Below, one piece after another: positions 1-12,086 of a stretch of DNA of 64,000 nt. Numbering within the stretch: position 1 is the first letter of the stretch; every line of letters starts with the position of its first letter. Both the position numbers and the translations under genes were made by a program. The notes beneath the pieces were generated by a model. That model saw nothing but the letters and a program-made list of their open reading frames with translations. It was not told the DNA's origin and searched no databases. The DNA is from Euonymus europaeus (taxonomy: Eukaryota; Streptophyta; Magnoliopsida; Celastrales; Celastraceae). Location of the stretch: NCBI GenBank assembly GCA_963580455.1, contig OY756964.1, positions 7,192,001-7,256,000 on the forward strand, given 5' to 3'.

Positions 1-1000
1 GATGGATAATAAGTCTGCTGGCGTAACTTAAAATTTGTGCGTTGCAGATTTAGTTAATTTGATAGTGAGATTGTGTTCTTAACCAGTCTGGTTCAGCATC
101 ACAGTCGAGTTATGTGAGATGTGTTTGACGAATTTTGCGACTCTCAAATTAACTATAAATATATGTGTGTGATATTGTGTAAAGAGAGGGTTGCTAGAGG
201 ATGGGGTAGACCTCCGGTATGATGAAGTTAAGGAAGGAAAAAAAATGCTGGTCTGGCAAGAGGTAGCGGATTTTATAACTTTGGAGTACACTGACATTTA
301 GTCATTTATCTATGTGTTATTATCCTTGAGTTGGGATAGATTCACTTGGAACTTTGATTGGTATAGCTATGCTTATATAGTTACGGAATTATGGCATAAA
401 TGATTATTACTATTGTTGCCCAAGTGAATTATGTGATGGTAATTGTATATCCGTAATGCTAAAAAATTGGAAAGAGTACGTGAGTACTTGCGTATGTACT
501 TATGTATAATAATGTGGCCATGATATGGATGGTGTTGATATGAGGTTTCAGCTGGCTATTCATGTAATATGCTAACATAGAAGTTGGATAGTAAGTTAAA
601 TAACTGGTATTGAAATCATGAGATTGGGTGGGTTGTTGGAAGGCATAATTCATTGTGCTTCCTTGTATAAATCCAGCCAAACTGGATATCCAGTAGTCTT
701 GAACTGAAATGATTAATGGAAGGACAAATCGTTTAATTAGTTAGTTGGGATTTATCAAAAAAAAGTCTCGAGATGAGTTATGGAAGTAAGACCATGATTG
801 TGGAATTCTTTATTTATTAACTTGGCATATCAAGGATGGCACTATGTTCATTTACGTAATTGTAATAACTTGCTTTTAAACGGGTTTGTAACTTGTGTTC
901 CATTGTAGATGTTCGGGTTATATATATATATCTATATAAGGTGATTGGGAAGTGGGTTGTTAACTTAAGCCTATAAGCTGTTTTTTTTTTGAGTGGTTAC
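1..1000. other. AT-rich repeat-like DNA, no gene recognised
   Basis: No reading frame of credible length or known domain is seen on either strand. The text is AT-rich with short runs such as (TA)n near 920. It lies where the rest of the Athila 3' LTR would be expected, but it does not resemble the 5' LTR at 9395-10402. It is therefore probably another repeat or unrelated flank joined by deletion. Confidence 0.4.
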
Positions 1001-1188
1001 GTGCTAGTTTACTTGTGCGATTAGGTCGTAATTTACTCGCAATTTCTGCCTAGAAACTCTTTATGTCATGATGTGCCTTAATCGTCCACCTGTCAATTTC
1101 AACACTAATTGGGTGGTAAATTCAACTCAAAACATATAAAAACACACTCTTTAAGATGATAATTATAGATGCTATTTAACACCTATCA
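1001..1188 (-). repeat. Athila 3' LTR fragment (U3 end only)
   Basis: It directly follows the polypurine tract and begins (minus strand) TGATAGGTGTTAAATAGC. A 27-bp stretch at 1017-1043 matches 10375-10401 in the 5' LTR with about four mismatches, which anchors it as LTR. Sequence below about 1000 no longer resembles the 5' LTR, so the fragment is truncated. Confidence 0.6.
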
Positions 1189-1200
1189 AAATCCCCCAAA
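1189..1200 (-). other. Polypurine tract of the Athila element
   Basis: The minus strand reads TTTGGGGGATTT just before the TG of the LTR. This is the usual plus-strand priming site of Ty3/gypsy elements and fixes the inner LTR border at 1188. Confidence 0.7.
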
Positions 1201-1801
1201 CTAAACCCTTGCTTTTCCCCAAGCAACAAGTGAAATGCAACAAGTGTAAAATGTTAATTTGATTAGGCAAACACATATTTTTTCTTTTAACAACACCAAA
1301 TTGTTTTAAAATCAACACAGAGTGCGTTTTAAGCATCCTCAAGCAAACTTAAAATAAGGCTCAAGGATTCACAGTTACCATTATCACATGTCACCTATAA
1401 CATCCTCACCAAGATTCACTCATAAATTATAGGTGTTTCACTCAAGTGTTTAGGGTACGTGTTTTCACTCATATAAGTACAAACTAGTTGCCATAAGCTT
1501 GCATGTCCATCCACACCTCCTTATGCCAATAATTTGCATCACAAATCAAAAGTAATCACATATTGAGAAATAACAATACAAAATGATGAGCAGAACAGAC
1601 ATATAGGCAGGCTTTGATTAGGGAAATTCATAAGTTAAAAAGTCCAGGCAAAGAAAGGTGAAGAGCATCATGTCCCAAAATAACAAGACCAGCAACCAAC
1701 AGCTCGCTTCCTAATTAATTATCAAAATATCCCATAAGAACCTTAGACCCTAAGGCAATTCTACTGTGCACCAATTCCATCAAACTCAGCTCTCACAATA
1801 A

Positions 1802-2960
1802 TCACTTCTGCCTTGTGCTCCTCCTGGGCGACACCATTGTCATTGATGTCTCTTGCACAGGCTGCATAAAGTCTGCAATACTTTGCTGCACAGCTCCTAT
1901 GGTCTTCTCCATCTTCTCCAATTGACCAAGAATCCTCCCCTGCATGGTTTCCAGGCCCTCCATTCGTGTCACCACCTGTTCCTGTACAGTTCTCATCTGC
2001 TCCATTTCATAACCAAAATCACAAATTTTTTTCTTCTAACGCTTCCAAGTCTCTGACATACTCTTCCTGCTCAACCTCCTTTTGCTCAACACTCACACTT
2101 TTGTTCTGCTGCCTAGCTAGTTGGGTTTCACTTCTGTCCCACCAAGCCTTAGTTAACAGAGCCACCCTCTTCTGCATAACATCGCCTTTCCCAGCCTCAA
2201 CTCCCTCAGCCATACAGATTTTTGTAATTAGAACTCCAAAAGGTAAAACCTGGCCACTCAGCTTCCCCTCTTTCACCTTCACTATGTGATCATAAATTTT
2301 TCCTCCCATATAAGAATTTAACTGATTCACAATTGCATACATCAAATAACAAGTTTTTGCATTAACAGTGGATATATGTGTCACAAGAATTACATTCCTA
2401 GTGACCATTTGTGCTAGCAATCTATACGGCTGCATCAATTCAGAGTAAGCCACAACAGTCTTGGTAAAATCTGTCACACTACCATTAGTCAAGCTAGCCA
2501 CAACTACAGACCATTTTGGCCACTCTATCTCAGACTCAACCATACCAAACTCTCTAAATTTGTATTCCGGTTTTCGCACTGGTGGTGGCAAAGACAGAGT
2601 CATACAAACTTTCCTAGGGTTAAAGAAAAATCTTAATCCCCTCACATATGCCTCACAGTAACTTTCATTTACCATCAGATTAGCATAGAACTCGTGGACA
2701 ATTTGGGTATTAGCTAATCCCATAACCTTCCCTAAAGGCAACCATCCCCTACTTTCAAAAATTTCGTACCAACTCACATGTTTGAAGTCATCCATCACCA
2801 CGTGCAAACCCATTTTCTTCCAGATATTCTCGTATTCTTCTGCCACGATAGGAGAAATAAATTGCTCGAAATCTTCTTCCGGCATAGTACTTGAGGTCCC
2901 CATCTCCAAATCAACACCCTTCTTGGCCCTTTCCTTTCTTCTCGCCTTCTTTTCTGCCAT
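1802..2960 (-). pseudogene. Athila third ORF (env-position / 'putative plant transposon protein')
   Basis: A 313-residue frame starts at 2960 (MAEKKARRKERAKKG) and stops at 2019. A +1 shift in an A-run near 2035 reopens the frame to 1802, adding a coiled-coil-like tail rich in M, Q and E and ending RRSTRQK. The middle part (ESRGWLPLGKVMG, VHEFYANL, YVRGLRFFF) matches my memory of the 'putative plant transposon protein' domain found after integrase in Athila elements. No signal peptide or membrane span is evident, so an envelope role is not supported. Function in the family is unknown. The frameshift makes this copy defective. Confidence 0.7.
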
Positions 2961-3966
2961 GCTCGACGGTGGCCGACTTGGTTTACAGTCAAGGTAAACC
3001 CGTCTCTTTTAGAGAAAAAGAAACAAGGTGAGGCGGCTAGGGTTAGGGTTTAGACGGCCCCACTTTGTATTTATCACACCCATACACTGGCCACAACCAG
3101 GTCACAACAAGCTCACAATTTTTCTTTTTTCCTCTTCATTTTTTTTTCTTCTTCTTTTTTTTTTCTTTCAATTCTAGCCTGTGACCTGAGTAACTGCACT
3201 TACACCACTTTATCTCCACACACTGCCCAATATTTTCCTGCAAACTACATCAAAATCCCCCAAACTACTTCTCTGCACTCCATTCCAACACAACACTGCC
3301 CATGTTTTCAGTCTAGCATCCCATTAGTTACTAAATCTTGCCATTAGGTACATGATGCTCAAAGGAAAAAATTGGCTCAGGGAGGGCATTTGGCTATAAA
3401 AAAAAGAAAGGCAATTCAGAGACACTGGTCAAGTGTGGTTAGTCCAGACAATTAGAATGGGCAAACAAATTCACGAAGACAATATTTTTAGGCTTGGCTG
3501 TGAAATTATTTATCATATCTGATCCAAAAATTATGGCATTTTACTAGGCTGATTTATTGCTAGTTCTAGAAACATAGTATTGTACTTATAACACTCTGTG
3601 TTGAAGGCTTCTCACAAGCAACTCAAATGTTCTTAGTGACATGTGTTCAGTAAGAGTTTTACACCCATCACCTTATCAAAAGTGTAACTTTCAACTCTTT
3701 CACTCAAGATAAAAATTATGCCAAAAAAAATTTATAATCGCACAGAAACCCTCCCCCAAACTTGAACATGACAGTGTCCTCACTGGAAGAAAAACTGAAA
3801 GGAAAAATGCACTGCGAAACAAAAACTGGAAGAAAAACGAAAAGACAGTATCGAAAAAGGAAGGAAACTTAGCTGAACAGCACTACATAAAAATTGCTCC
3901 TCCTTGCATGGGTTACCTCCCATGAAGTGCTGAGTTTAACGTCTGCAGCTAGACACAGCTGGGTAA
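2961..3966. other. Spacer between integrase and third ORF of the Athila element
   Basis: About 1 kb without a credible reading frame. It contains T-rich/CT-rich tracts (about 3120-3170) and an internal polypurine-like patch (CCCCCAAACTTGAA near 3755, plus strand). Such non-coding spacers before the third ORF are common in Athila elements. I see nothing else here. Confidence 0.5.
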
Positions 3967-5152
3967 TCAAGAGGTAGGTGAATTGAGGTAGATAGCCGTC
4001 TCACAAGTGAACTGGTCAGAATCAAGATAGAGTTTTGCACGATGGCCATTAACTTTGAAAGTTATTTCAGAATCAAGGTGCTGCAACTCTAAAGCACCAT
4101 GAGGATACACGGTTTTCACTAAGTATGGGCCATGCCATCTTGACTTAAGTTTGCCGGGAAATAACCGCAAACGCGAGTTGTAGACAAGCACCTTCTAGCC
4201 TTTAGCAAAACTTGTACGCAAAAGCTTTTGGTCATGATATTGCTTAGAACGCTCTTTGTAGAGCTTTGCATTCTCATAAGCTTCATGATGCATCTCATGT
4301 AACTCATTCAACTGCATACGACGCTTTTCACCAGCTGCCTTCATGTCGAAATTGAACTTCTGAATTGCCCAATAAGCTCGGTGTTCCAATTCAACAAGTA
4401 AATGGCAATGTTTTCCATATACCAAGCGAAATGGGGACATGCCAATATGAGTTTTGAAAGCAGTGCGATAAGCCCACAGTGCATCAGCAGCCGCAAAGAC
4501 CAATCCTTACGGTTAGGATTAACTATTTTTTCTAGAATAGCCTTGATCTCACGATTGCTCACCTCCACTTGCCCACTAGTTTGTGGATGATATGGTGAGC
4601 CAACACGGTGAGTAATTCCATATTTTTTCATCAAGGCAGCACAAGGATAATTATTGAAATGGCTGCCTCCGTCACTGATGATAGCTCTTGGTGTTCCGAA
4701 TCGAGCAAAAATGTTATCCTGTAAAAACTTAAGAACCACTCGATGATCATTAGTTCTGGAGGGGACAGCCTCGACCCATTTGGTCACATAATCAACACCC
4801 ACTAAAATGCATTCAAATCCAAAAGATGGGGGAAAAGGTCCCATAAAGTCTATACCCCATACATCAAAAAGTTCAATGACTTGAATACCAGTTAGTGGCA
4901 TTTGATCACGAGCAGAGATATTGCAGTCCTCTGACAGCGATCACAACTCCTGCGAAAAGCAAAAGTATCTTTAAATATAGTGGGCCAATAAAATCCAGAA
5001 TGAAATACCTTAAGAGCTGTCTTCTTGGGTCCAAAGTTGCCTCCATAAGCATAAGCATGACAATGTTTCAGGATATTCAGCTGCTCAGATTGAGGAATAC
5101 AACGTCTAATAATTTGATCTGGGCAAATCTTGAACAAGTACGGATCATCCAA
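3967..5152 (-). pseudogene. Athila integrase, broken
   Basis: The first part (5152 down) has the zinc-binding region with HCHAYAYGGNFG and CDRCQR. The next part (4901 down) has the DDE core: D in GIDFMGPF, D in [10 protein letters not shown] in [10 protein letters not shown]. The C-terminal part (4503-3967) ends with the conserved LRLFPGKLKSRWHGPY segment. The parts lie in different frames at about 4900 and 4500. An in-frame TAG at 4192-4194 stands where KGWKVL is expected (TGG to TAG). The enzyme would insert element cDNA into the host genome; this copy cannot make it whole. Confidence 0.85.
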
Positions 5153-6865
5153 ATATACTCCTTAGCAGGAGAAATTATCCGCTTCCTATCCTGGTAAGAA
5201 AGATTAGATGGGAATGAGTTAGTCACAAGATAATTTACTATATCTGCATACCAAGGGTGTTCGGCCACCAATAGTAATTGTTCGTCTGGAAAAGATTCAC
5301 CTAACGGTATCTCTTCTTGGCCACCCTCAGTGATTAATCGAGAAAGGTGATCAGCCACCACATTCTCCACTCCCTTTTTATCTTTGATTTCTAAGTCAAA
5401 CTCTTGCAAAAGGAGTACCCAACAAATGAGGCATGGCTTAGCATCATTCTTAGTCATCAAATACCTCAATGCAGCATGGTCAGTGTACACAACCACCCGA
5501 GAACCCAAAAGATATGATCTAAATTTCTCAAGAGCAAAAATAACTGCCAACAGTTCCTTCTCGGTTGTGGAGTAATTGAGCTGAGCATCATTCATGGTGC
5601 GTGAGGCATAATAAATGGCATACAGAATCTTGTCCCTACACTGTCCCAAAACAGCACCCGATGAATAATCACTAGCGTTGCACATTAATTCAAATGGGAG
5701 TTCCCAATCAGGAGCCCGCATTACAGGAGCTGAGGTAAGAGCTTTTTTTAAAACATCAAAAGCTGATTGACAAGCTTGAGTCCACAAAAATTCTGCATCT
5801 TTTGTCACGAATTCACATAAGGGTCTAGAAATCTTGGAAAAATCTTGAATGAATCGCCGGTAAAAGCCTGCATGCCCAAGAAAACTGCTCAAACCTTTAA
5901 CTGTGGTTGGACTTGGCAACTTGGAAATAATGTCAATCTTAGCTTTGTCAACTTCAATGCCACGGCTGGAAATTAAATGTCCCAACACAATGCCTTCATT
6001 TACCATGAAATGACACTTTTCCCAATTCAAGATAAGGTTAGTGGCTTCATATCTTTCCCAAACCAGTCGTAAATGCTCGAGACACTCATCAAAATCTGAT
6101 CCGAATAAACTAAAGTCATCCATGAAAACCTCAATAAACTGTTCCACCATATCAGAAAAAAATACTCATCATGTACCTCTGAAAAGTTGCTGGAGCATTA
6201 CAAAGACCAAATGGCATCCTACGGTACGCGAAAGTTCCATAAGGACATGTAAACGTAGTCTTTGCTTGGTCCTCTAGTGTAATAGCAATTTGATTATACC
6301 CACTGTAGCCATCTAAGAAACAATAATCGCTATGCCCGGCCAATCGCTCCAACATCTGATCAATGAATGGCAAGGGGAAGTGATCCTTGCTTGTGGCATT
6401 ATTGAGCTTCCGATAATCAATGCACACTCGCCATCCAGTTGCCATCCTTGTCGGTATCAACTCATTATCTTCATTCTTGATCACAGTAATACCACTCTTC
6501 TTTGGAACCACATGCACTGGACTTACCCAATTGCTATCTGAAATAGGATATATGACTCCCACATCTAGCAATTTCAAAATTTCAGCCTTGACGACATCTT
6601 TCATATGAGGATTCAATCTCCTTTGTGCATCTCTCGTAGGTTTAGCATCGCTTTCCAATAAAATCTGATGCATGCACCTTGAAGGACTAATTCCCCTAAT
6701 GTCAGCTATTGACCAGCCAAGTGTAGTTTTATGTTGCCGTAGGATTATGATTAACTTCTCTTCTTCCCCCAAACTTAAGCTTGCAGCAACAATAACTAGC
6801 AAAGTATTCTTCTCTCCCAAATATATGTACTTCAAGTGATTCGGCAACTGTTTCAGCTCCAACAT
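5077..6865 (-). pseudogene. Athila reverse transcriptase and RNase H, broken
   Basis: The frame at 6865-6152 carries the RT fingers and palm (WRVCIDYRKLNNAT, CFLDGYSGYNQI, MPFGLCNAPATFQR) and stops at a frameshift near 6150. The next frame (6150-5077) starts just before the catalytic FMDD box and runs into RNase H ([30 protein letters not shown]) and the tether. In RNase H the usual MCDASD box reads MCNASD, so the first catalytic acid is Asn. The upstream part (GEKNTLLVIVAASL, HKTTLGWSIADIRGISP) is the Athila protease-RT linker. Confidence 0.9.
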
Positions 6866-7052
6866 TGGTGCTTGAACTGTAGAGGGAACAAGAGATGAAT
6901 CAGTAGGCGTTAATTGTTCAAAAAAGGAAAGTTCTTACCCACAAAGAACCGGTCAAGCTGAAAAGCTTGAACAGCCTCTTCAATTTGGCTTCCATGATCC
7001 ACGGTTGCCGTGGATAATTTTCTAGCATCTATTCCGTGCACCATCACTGTCT

Positions 7053-8315
7053 CTAAAAGTCTCCACTCGATACCTGAAAAACCTCACTCACAATTTCATG
7101 CAAAATGTCAACATTAAAACAATCATTATGGTCATCATGAGATTTCAAAGCTTCAAACACCCTAAATTCCAATTCTTGATCATTAACTTTCATAGTTATT
7201 GTCCCTTTTTTCACACAAATATTCATATCAACAGTAATCATAAAAGGGCGACCAAGAATAATAGGCAAAGTTGCAGCCATTGGACTATCTTCCATATCTA
7301 AAATAATGGAATCAGCTGGTAAGATTAATCCTTTTATAGAGACCAACACATCTTCCACAATTCCCCTAGGTCTCTTCACACTGCGATCAGCCAATTGTAA
7401 AGTGATAGAAGTAGGTTGGAGCTCTCCTAAACCTAATTTCTCATACACAGAAAAAGGTAGCAAATTTATACTAGCTCCAAGATCTAACAATGCCTTCTCA
7501 AAAAATTGATTTCCCACATTGCAAGGTATAGTAAAACTACCAGGATCTTTGAGCTTAGGTGGTAGCTTATGCAACAAAATAGCACTAACCTCTTCAGTCA
7601 ATTCTACCTTCTCATGATCAACAAATTTCCTTTTGTTAGTGCAACATTCTTTAAAAAATTTAGCATATGCAGGAATTTGTTTAATAGCATCAAGGAGTGT
7701 AATATTAATCTCTACCTTCAGCAAATTTTCAAAAACATCAAGAGATTTAGAATGAACTTTCTGTTTAGCAAACCTTTGTGGGAAAGGTGGTGGATCTCTT
7801 GCCCAATCCTTCGTAGCATCTGGTGTAGAACTGCGACCTGTTTGCATCCTGTCGACATCTGGACGGTAGCCTTGCATACGTTCTGAATCCCCAACCTTGT
7901 TATCAATTGTTTTTCCACTCCTCAGTTTTGTAACAGCCTTCAAATGTTCCACACCAGCTGGGTTACTGATTGGCTGTGCTGGTAGCTCTCCCTTCTTCCT
8001 TTCACTCATCTCTTTAGCCATTTGTCCAACTTGAGTCTCCAACTTCTGAATTGCTTGAGTCGTTTGCTGCATAAATTGCATCATGGAAATTTCCAACTCA
8101 CTTTTCTTTGCTGGTTGAGTTACTGGAACTGGTGCAGCATTAATGAGCTGGTCATTTTTCCAAGAAAAATTCGGATGACTTCTCCAAGGGTACTGCTGGT
8201 TCCTTTGGTTAAAATTCGACTGACCCATATAATTTGCTTCTTCTTGCTCCGTCATAGCTGTCAGTGGGCATGCCTCAGTAGCATGATCTTGGTGTGAGCA
8301 TATTGCACAAATCAC
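7053..8315 (-). pseudogene. Athila gag C-terminus (zinc knuckle) and aspartic protease
   Basis: The frame begins just after a stop at 8319-8321 and opens with the CCHC knuckle CAICSHQDHATEAC, then a Q/N-rich linker. The protease is seen at ALLDLGASINLLPFSVYEKL, with the DLGA active-site triad, and ends in the family motif LPIILGRPFM. The stop separating it from gag reads TAG where VPQPAVICAIC would fit (CAG to TAG), so gag and protease were once one frame. A spacer of about 190 bp with a frame change separates it from RT. Confidence 0.88.
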
Positions 8316-8321
8316 GGCTGG

Positions 8322-9238
8322 CTATGGTACATTAGATGGGGCTGCAGTATTTATTCCTCTCATAGTATCCACCAAAAGATCAATTTTCCTTGTCAAATTA
8401 CCAATCTCAGCTTGCACAATTGTGTCTAAACTCATCTCATACACTCCTTTCCGCTTAGAGGAATTCTTACTTATTGTAGAAAACTGTTGAGAATCCTCAC
8501 TCAATTCCTCAAACAATTCCATCGCCTCTTCACTATTTTTCCTTATCAAAACCCCATTACATGCCGAATCAACCTTCATTCTATTGGCCTCATTCAATCC
8601 CTCATAGAAGTGCAAAACTATGTCGTCCTTGTGCAAATTATTAGTCGGACATCTAGCCAAGCGAATCTTAAAATCTTTCCAAGCTTCATAAAACAAATCC
8701 CCATCCTTTTGTTGTAAATTTTGAATCTCTCGCATGAGCTGCTTAGTTCTATGAGCCGGAAAATATTCTCTCAAAAATTTTGTAGCCATTTGCTCCCATG
8801 TACCAATAGAACCTGCTTCAATGGAGTTATACCACATCTTAGCTCCTCCTCTCAATGTGAATGGAAACAACATGAGTTTCAAATTATCAGTTGTAATTCC
8901 CGTCATATTTTGTGTTTGGCACAAGTCAATAAAGTCTTTCAAGTGTTGATGGGATCTTCATCAAACCTCCCCTCATAATGAGGCACAGAATTAAGTAACT
9001 GAGGTGATAAACTGAAAGTAGCACCTCTGTTGGGCTGAAAAGCAATGCAAGATGGTTGGGCAATATTACATGGAATGTACCGATTCATCATAGGAACCCT
9101 CTCGTTACCCGCATCACCAACTTCAACATTCTGATCATTCTCGGCAGCCATATTTCTTCGTCGCAATGCTCTCACTGATCTCTCAATTTCAGGATCAAGT
9201 TCTTCTAACTCGCTGTGTTGTGAGCGTGTAGTTATCAT
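8322..9238 (-). pseudogene. Athila gag, N-terminal part, frameshifted
   Basis: The frame starts at 9238 (MITTRSQHSELEELDPEIE) and continues to a frameshift near 8940, after HYEGRFDEDP. It resumes as FIDLCQTQNMTG with the retrotransposon gag core (LRGGAKMWYNS, WEQMATKFLREYFP, AWKDFKIRLARCP). Gag would form the cytoplasmic capsid. The initiating ATG lies about 130 bp inside the primer site, as expected. Confidence 0.88.
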
Positions 9239-9370
9239 GCAACTTGAAAAATCAGAAGATTAACTGCGACACAAATAAATAGCAATGTAAGTTCGGGTCT
9301 TACTGAATGAACAAGTAAGTAAATAAATCTAAATTATCGCTAAACGTTTGAACAGTAACAAACTTAACAG

Positions 9371-9388
9371 TCCCCGGCAACGGCGCCA
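9371..9388 (-). other. Primer binding site, tRNA-Asp type
   Basis: The minus strand reads TGGCGCCGTTGCCGGGGA, complementary to the 3' end of plant tRNA-Asp and standard for Athila. It lies 6 bp from the LTR end at 9395. Confidence 0.88.
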
Positions 9389-9394
9389 AAAACT

Positions 9395-10402
9395 TGGTCG
9401 ATATAAAATATCACAAGTAAACCTGCAATATCAAATACTGACGGGTCTTACCCAATCGCAAGTGTACGTGTCGTGGGACAGTATAAAAGAGAGCGGGGTC
9501 GAATCCACAAGGACCGTATCAATCACCAAACAAACAAAGTAGCAATAATTATGGAGAAAATTCAGATTGCAATAAACAATTAAATTATGCTACAATTGGA
9601 CTAATAAATATGGAGGAGATCTAGCTTGGGTTGGTGTTGTTCTTCTACTGTCACTCAATCACACAACTTAATATGTAATCACACAATTTAAAGGTTTACC
9701 GTTGTCAATTAGAAGACCTTGGTCCAGCTCTCCTTATTATTACTTTCCTAAGCAACGAATTTGGCTTTAGTCCAGCCCAAAATCTTTTCTTACCGTAGGA
9801 GTCTTGGTTGGTGTACCCTAAGATTTCCCTAAGACAAGCATATGAACGAGAAAGTCGACAATCGCACAACCTTAAGCGTTGGTGTACCACCTAATCAATT
9901 GTGTTCACAACTCCCAAATCTGGATCCTATGCAGATTCTTGTTACTTCGTCAAACACCGGGTATGGGTCAGCCGAATGTATTCAACTAACAGTTCTTATC
10001 ATCATGATGTTGATCAGGCAAACACAATAATAAGAAATCAACATTAAATTTAGAGAATCAATGAATTAAACCTGGTGTAATTGTCAATCAGATTGTGCAA
10101 CGAGTTATGGTAGAAGAAACTAACCAAACCAACCTAAATAAAAATTTAGTTACACATGTTCATGTTTCAATTCTGTAAAAATAAACCAGAAATCAATCGG
10201 AGAAGAATGATGCTGAATTTTGCTAGAATTCCTCTTCTTTTCGTGCCTCCCTGGTTCACGAGTCTTCTGTCGTCCAAAAAGTCCTCCTTTAGGTTGAGCT
10301 TCCAACTATTAAAAACCCTAAATGCCACGTCAGCTTAGTAACTTACGTCACTAACCCGTGTTGAATTCATGCCAGCGATTAGATCGCAATTTAGTCGCAA
10401 AG
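9395..10402 (-). repeat. Athila 5' LTR, truncated at its U3 end
   Basis: The inner border is TG/CA at 9395 beside the primer site. A block at about 9440-9535 (CGCAAGTGTACGTGTCGT, TATAAAAG, GGGTCGAATCCACA, ACCAAACAAAC) recurs in the solo LTR at 44270-44360. The outer end stops at about 10402, where MULE coding sequence begins. The 145 bp that follow the matching site in the 3' LTR are absent. Confidence 0.75.
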
Positions 10403-12040
10403 ATATCGGCATAATGGAATCAAGAAACCCTTTAGGCTTCATGTTTCGATGTATGTGCACAATACATGCACCATGAAAAGCTTCTGGTAATACTATAGAA
10501 ACTGCCCGTTCAATGCTAGGATTCCTGTCTGATACAATAACTAGCTGTGAAAAATCTTCAAATGCAATAGCAGCTCTTAGTTTCTCGAAAAATCATTCCC
10601 ATGATGCTTTATTCTCTGAATCCCCAATCCCAAACGCAACTGGATAAATACGTTCATTGTCATCCAATGTTGTGGCAACAAATAACTTGCCCAAATACTT
10701 GCCTTTCAAATGAGTGCCGTCAAAAACAATAACGGGCCGCATTGCAGTACGAAAACCACGTAAACAAGAACCAATGGCCATGAAAAAGTACTTAAAACGG
10801 TTCCCACTATCTGACTCGATATGAGTAACTGTCCCAGAGTTATTCCTCTTCAACATTGAACAATAATATGGTAAGTATGCATATGATTCTTCTGGGTTTC
10901 CCCTTACTGATTCTATGGAAGATTTCCTAGCCCTCCATGCTTTATCATAGGTGATGTTTACTTCGTATTCTTTTCGCATATCGTCTATTATGTCCTTTGG
11001 GCTGTAAACACGCCCAATGCCCTCATACCTCTCTCGAATACAATCCCCAACAACCTTTCTCGTGGCTTGTTTATGGCCATGATCCACAAATTCCATCGAA
11101 CAAGTATGCATATTAGCAAAAAGTTTCACAATAAAAAGTTACGTTTCTCTTATCTTCATCGACCTCATGCGCCACTAGCATCCAACGACAATACATTCGA
11201 CCACCAGCTATGTCTTGGTAGACCTCGTCACCCGGAACTGAAAGTTATTAGTCATAGCATATATGCAATTTGCCTATGTAGTTTCTTTTTGTTTATGAAT
11301 ACCTCACCAACCTCTAAAAAAACTAGAGCAGCTACTATTTGTGCCAAGCGTGTTTCTCCCACTATACTACCCAAACTCGATGTTGCGTCCTGACACTGTA
11401 CTCTGATTGCCATTCTGAGGTGAATTTGGATTCGGGGGTTGAATCACATCATCAGATGCCCGATTATTTGGATCATCATCGTTGTCTTCATTATATTCTC
11501 TGTATCCATCATCATCATAATATTCATCTTCGTGCGCAAAATCCTCCTCTATTTGGCTCAAATCATTTAAATCAAAGTCCCCTGCTCTGCCCCCTGTACT
11601 GTAAATTGGTTGATGTCCAGAAAAACAAAATGACTACGACACGATTGTTGGAAATTGAGTTGCTTTGGCTGTGTCTCTGGGACAAAGCTCTCATTTTCTG
11701 AAGGAGGATCTTCATAACGTGTTTTTGGTTGTGTTGTTACATAAATTGGAGTGTCAGCTCTTCTTGGATCATCATTTTTCTTCACAAAGAAATGTCAGTT
11801 ATCGTCATTGCATACAACCATCAGAGGCATGTCGAAATAAGTGTTATACATGAACTGCAACACAAGATTGTCCAATGTACGATCTATGCTAGTAATCTGA
11901 TATATTTTGTCCAACAACTCCTCAAACGTAGTGGAATCCTGGAGGATTATACCTTCGCTGGCACCTCCTCTCTACTTGTAAGTCCATCCGGAGATTTCCC
12001 ACTCCCCACCATAGATAACCACAAAGTCAATAACTGTCAT
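10403..12040 (-). pseudogene. MULE (MuDR-type) transposase, truncated and broken
   Basis: Reading from ATG at 12040: an N-terminal PB1-like part (GGEWEISGWTYK, FEELLDKIYQI), an acidic linker (EDEYYDDDGYREYNEDNDDD), a DNA-binding part (FQFRVTRSTKT) and then the MULE core (HKQATRKVVGDCIRERY, RPVIVFDGTHLKGKYLGKL, ATTLDDNERIYPVAFGI). DGTHLKG holds the first catalytic Asp. A TGA at 10593-10595 replaces the W of SWEWFFEKL. The frame then runs through DRNPSIERA and HIHRNMKPKGF to about 10403, where it is cut by the Athila LTR. Several other stops and frameshifts are present. The catalytic tail and SWIM finger are missing. Confidence 0.8.
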
Positions 12041-12086
12041 AACTGTCAAATCATTAAAAAAAGTTAATTATAGTTACTTGAACAAA

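Larger units (their letters stand above)
1001..10402 (-). mobile_element. Degenerate Athila-lineage Ty3/gypsy retrotransposon
   Basis: On the minus strand the order is LTR, tRNA-Asp-type primer site, gag with CCHC knuckle, aspartic protease, RT, RNase H, integrase, a third ORF, polypurine tract and LTR fragment. This gene order, the primer site and the extra ORF after integrase are typical of plant Athila elements. The coding regions are broken by several frameshifts and at least two nonsense changes, so the copy cannot be autonomous. Both outer LTR parts are missing: the 5' LTR lacks about 145 bp of its U3 end and the 3' LTR keeps only about 190 bp of U3. No target duplication can be scored, so post-insertion deletion on both sides is inferred. 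Confidence 0.9.

Noticed and set aside
1..1000. Full-length Athila 3' LTR
   Set aside because: The expected U5 block (CGCAAGTGTAC...ATCCACA) is absent and nothing below about 1000 matches the 5' LTR.
2019..2960. Envelope glycoprotein in the Athila third ORF
   Set aside because: No signal peptide, glycoprotein-like Cys pattern or membrane span is visible. Position alone does not support envelope function.
9470..9520. tRNA-like GGGTCGAATCCACA in the LTRs
   Set aside because: It resembles a T-loop/B-box, but no cloverleaf can be drawn and it recurs only as part of the LTR block.
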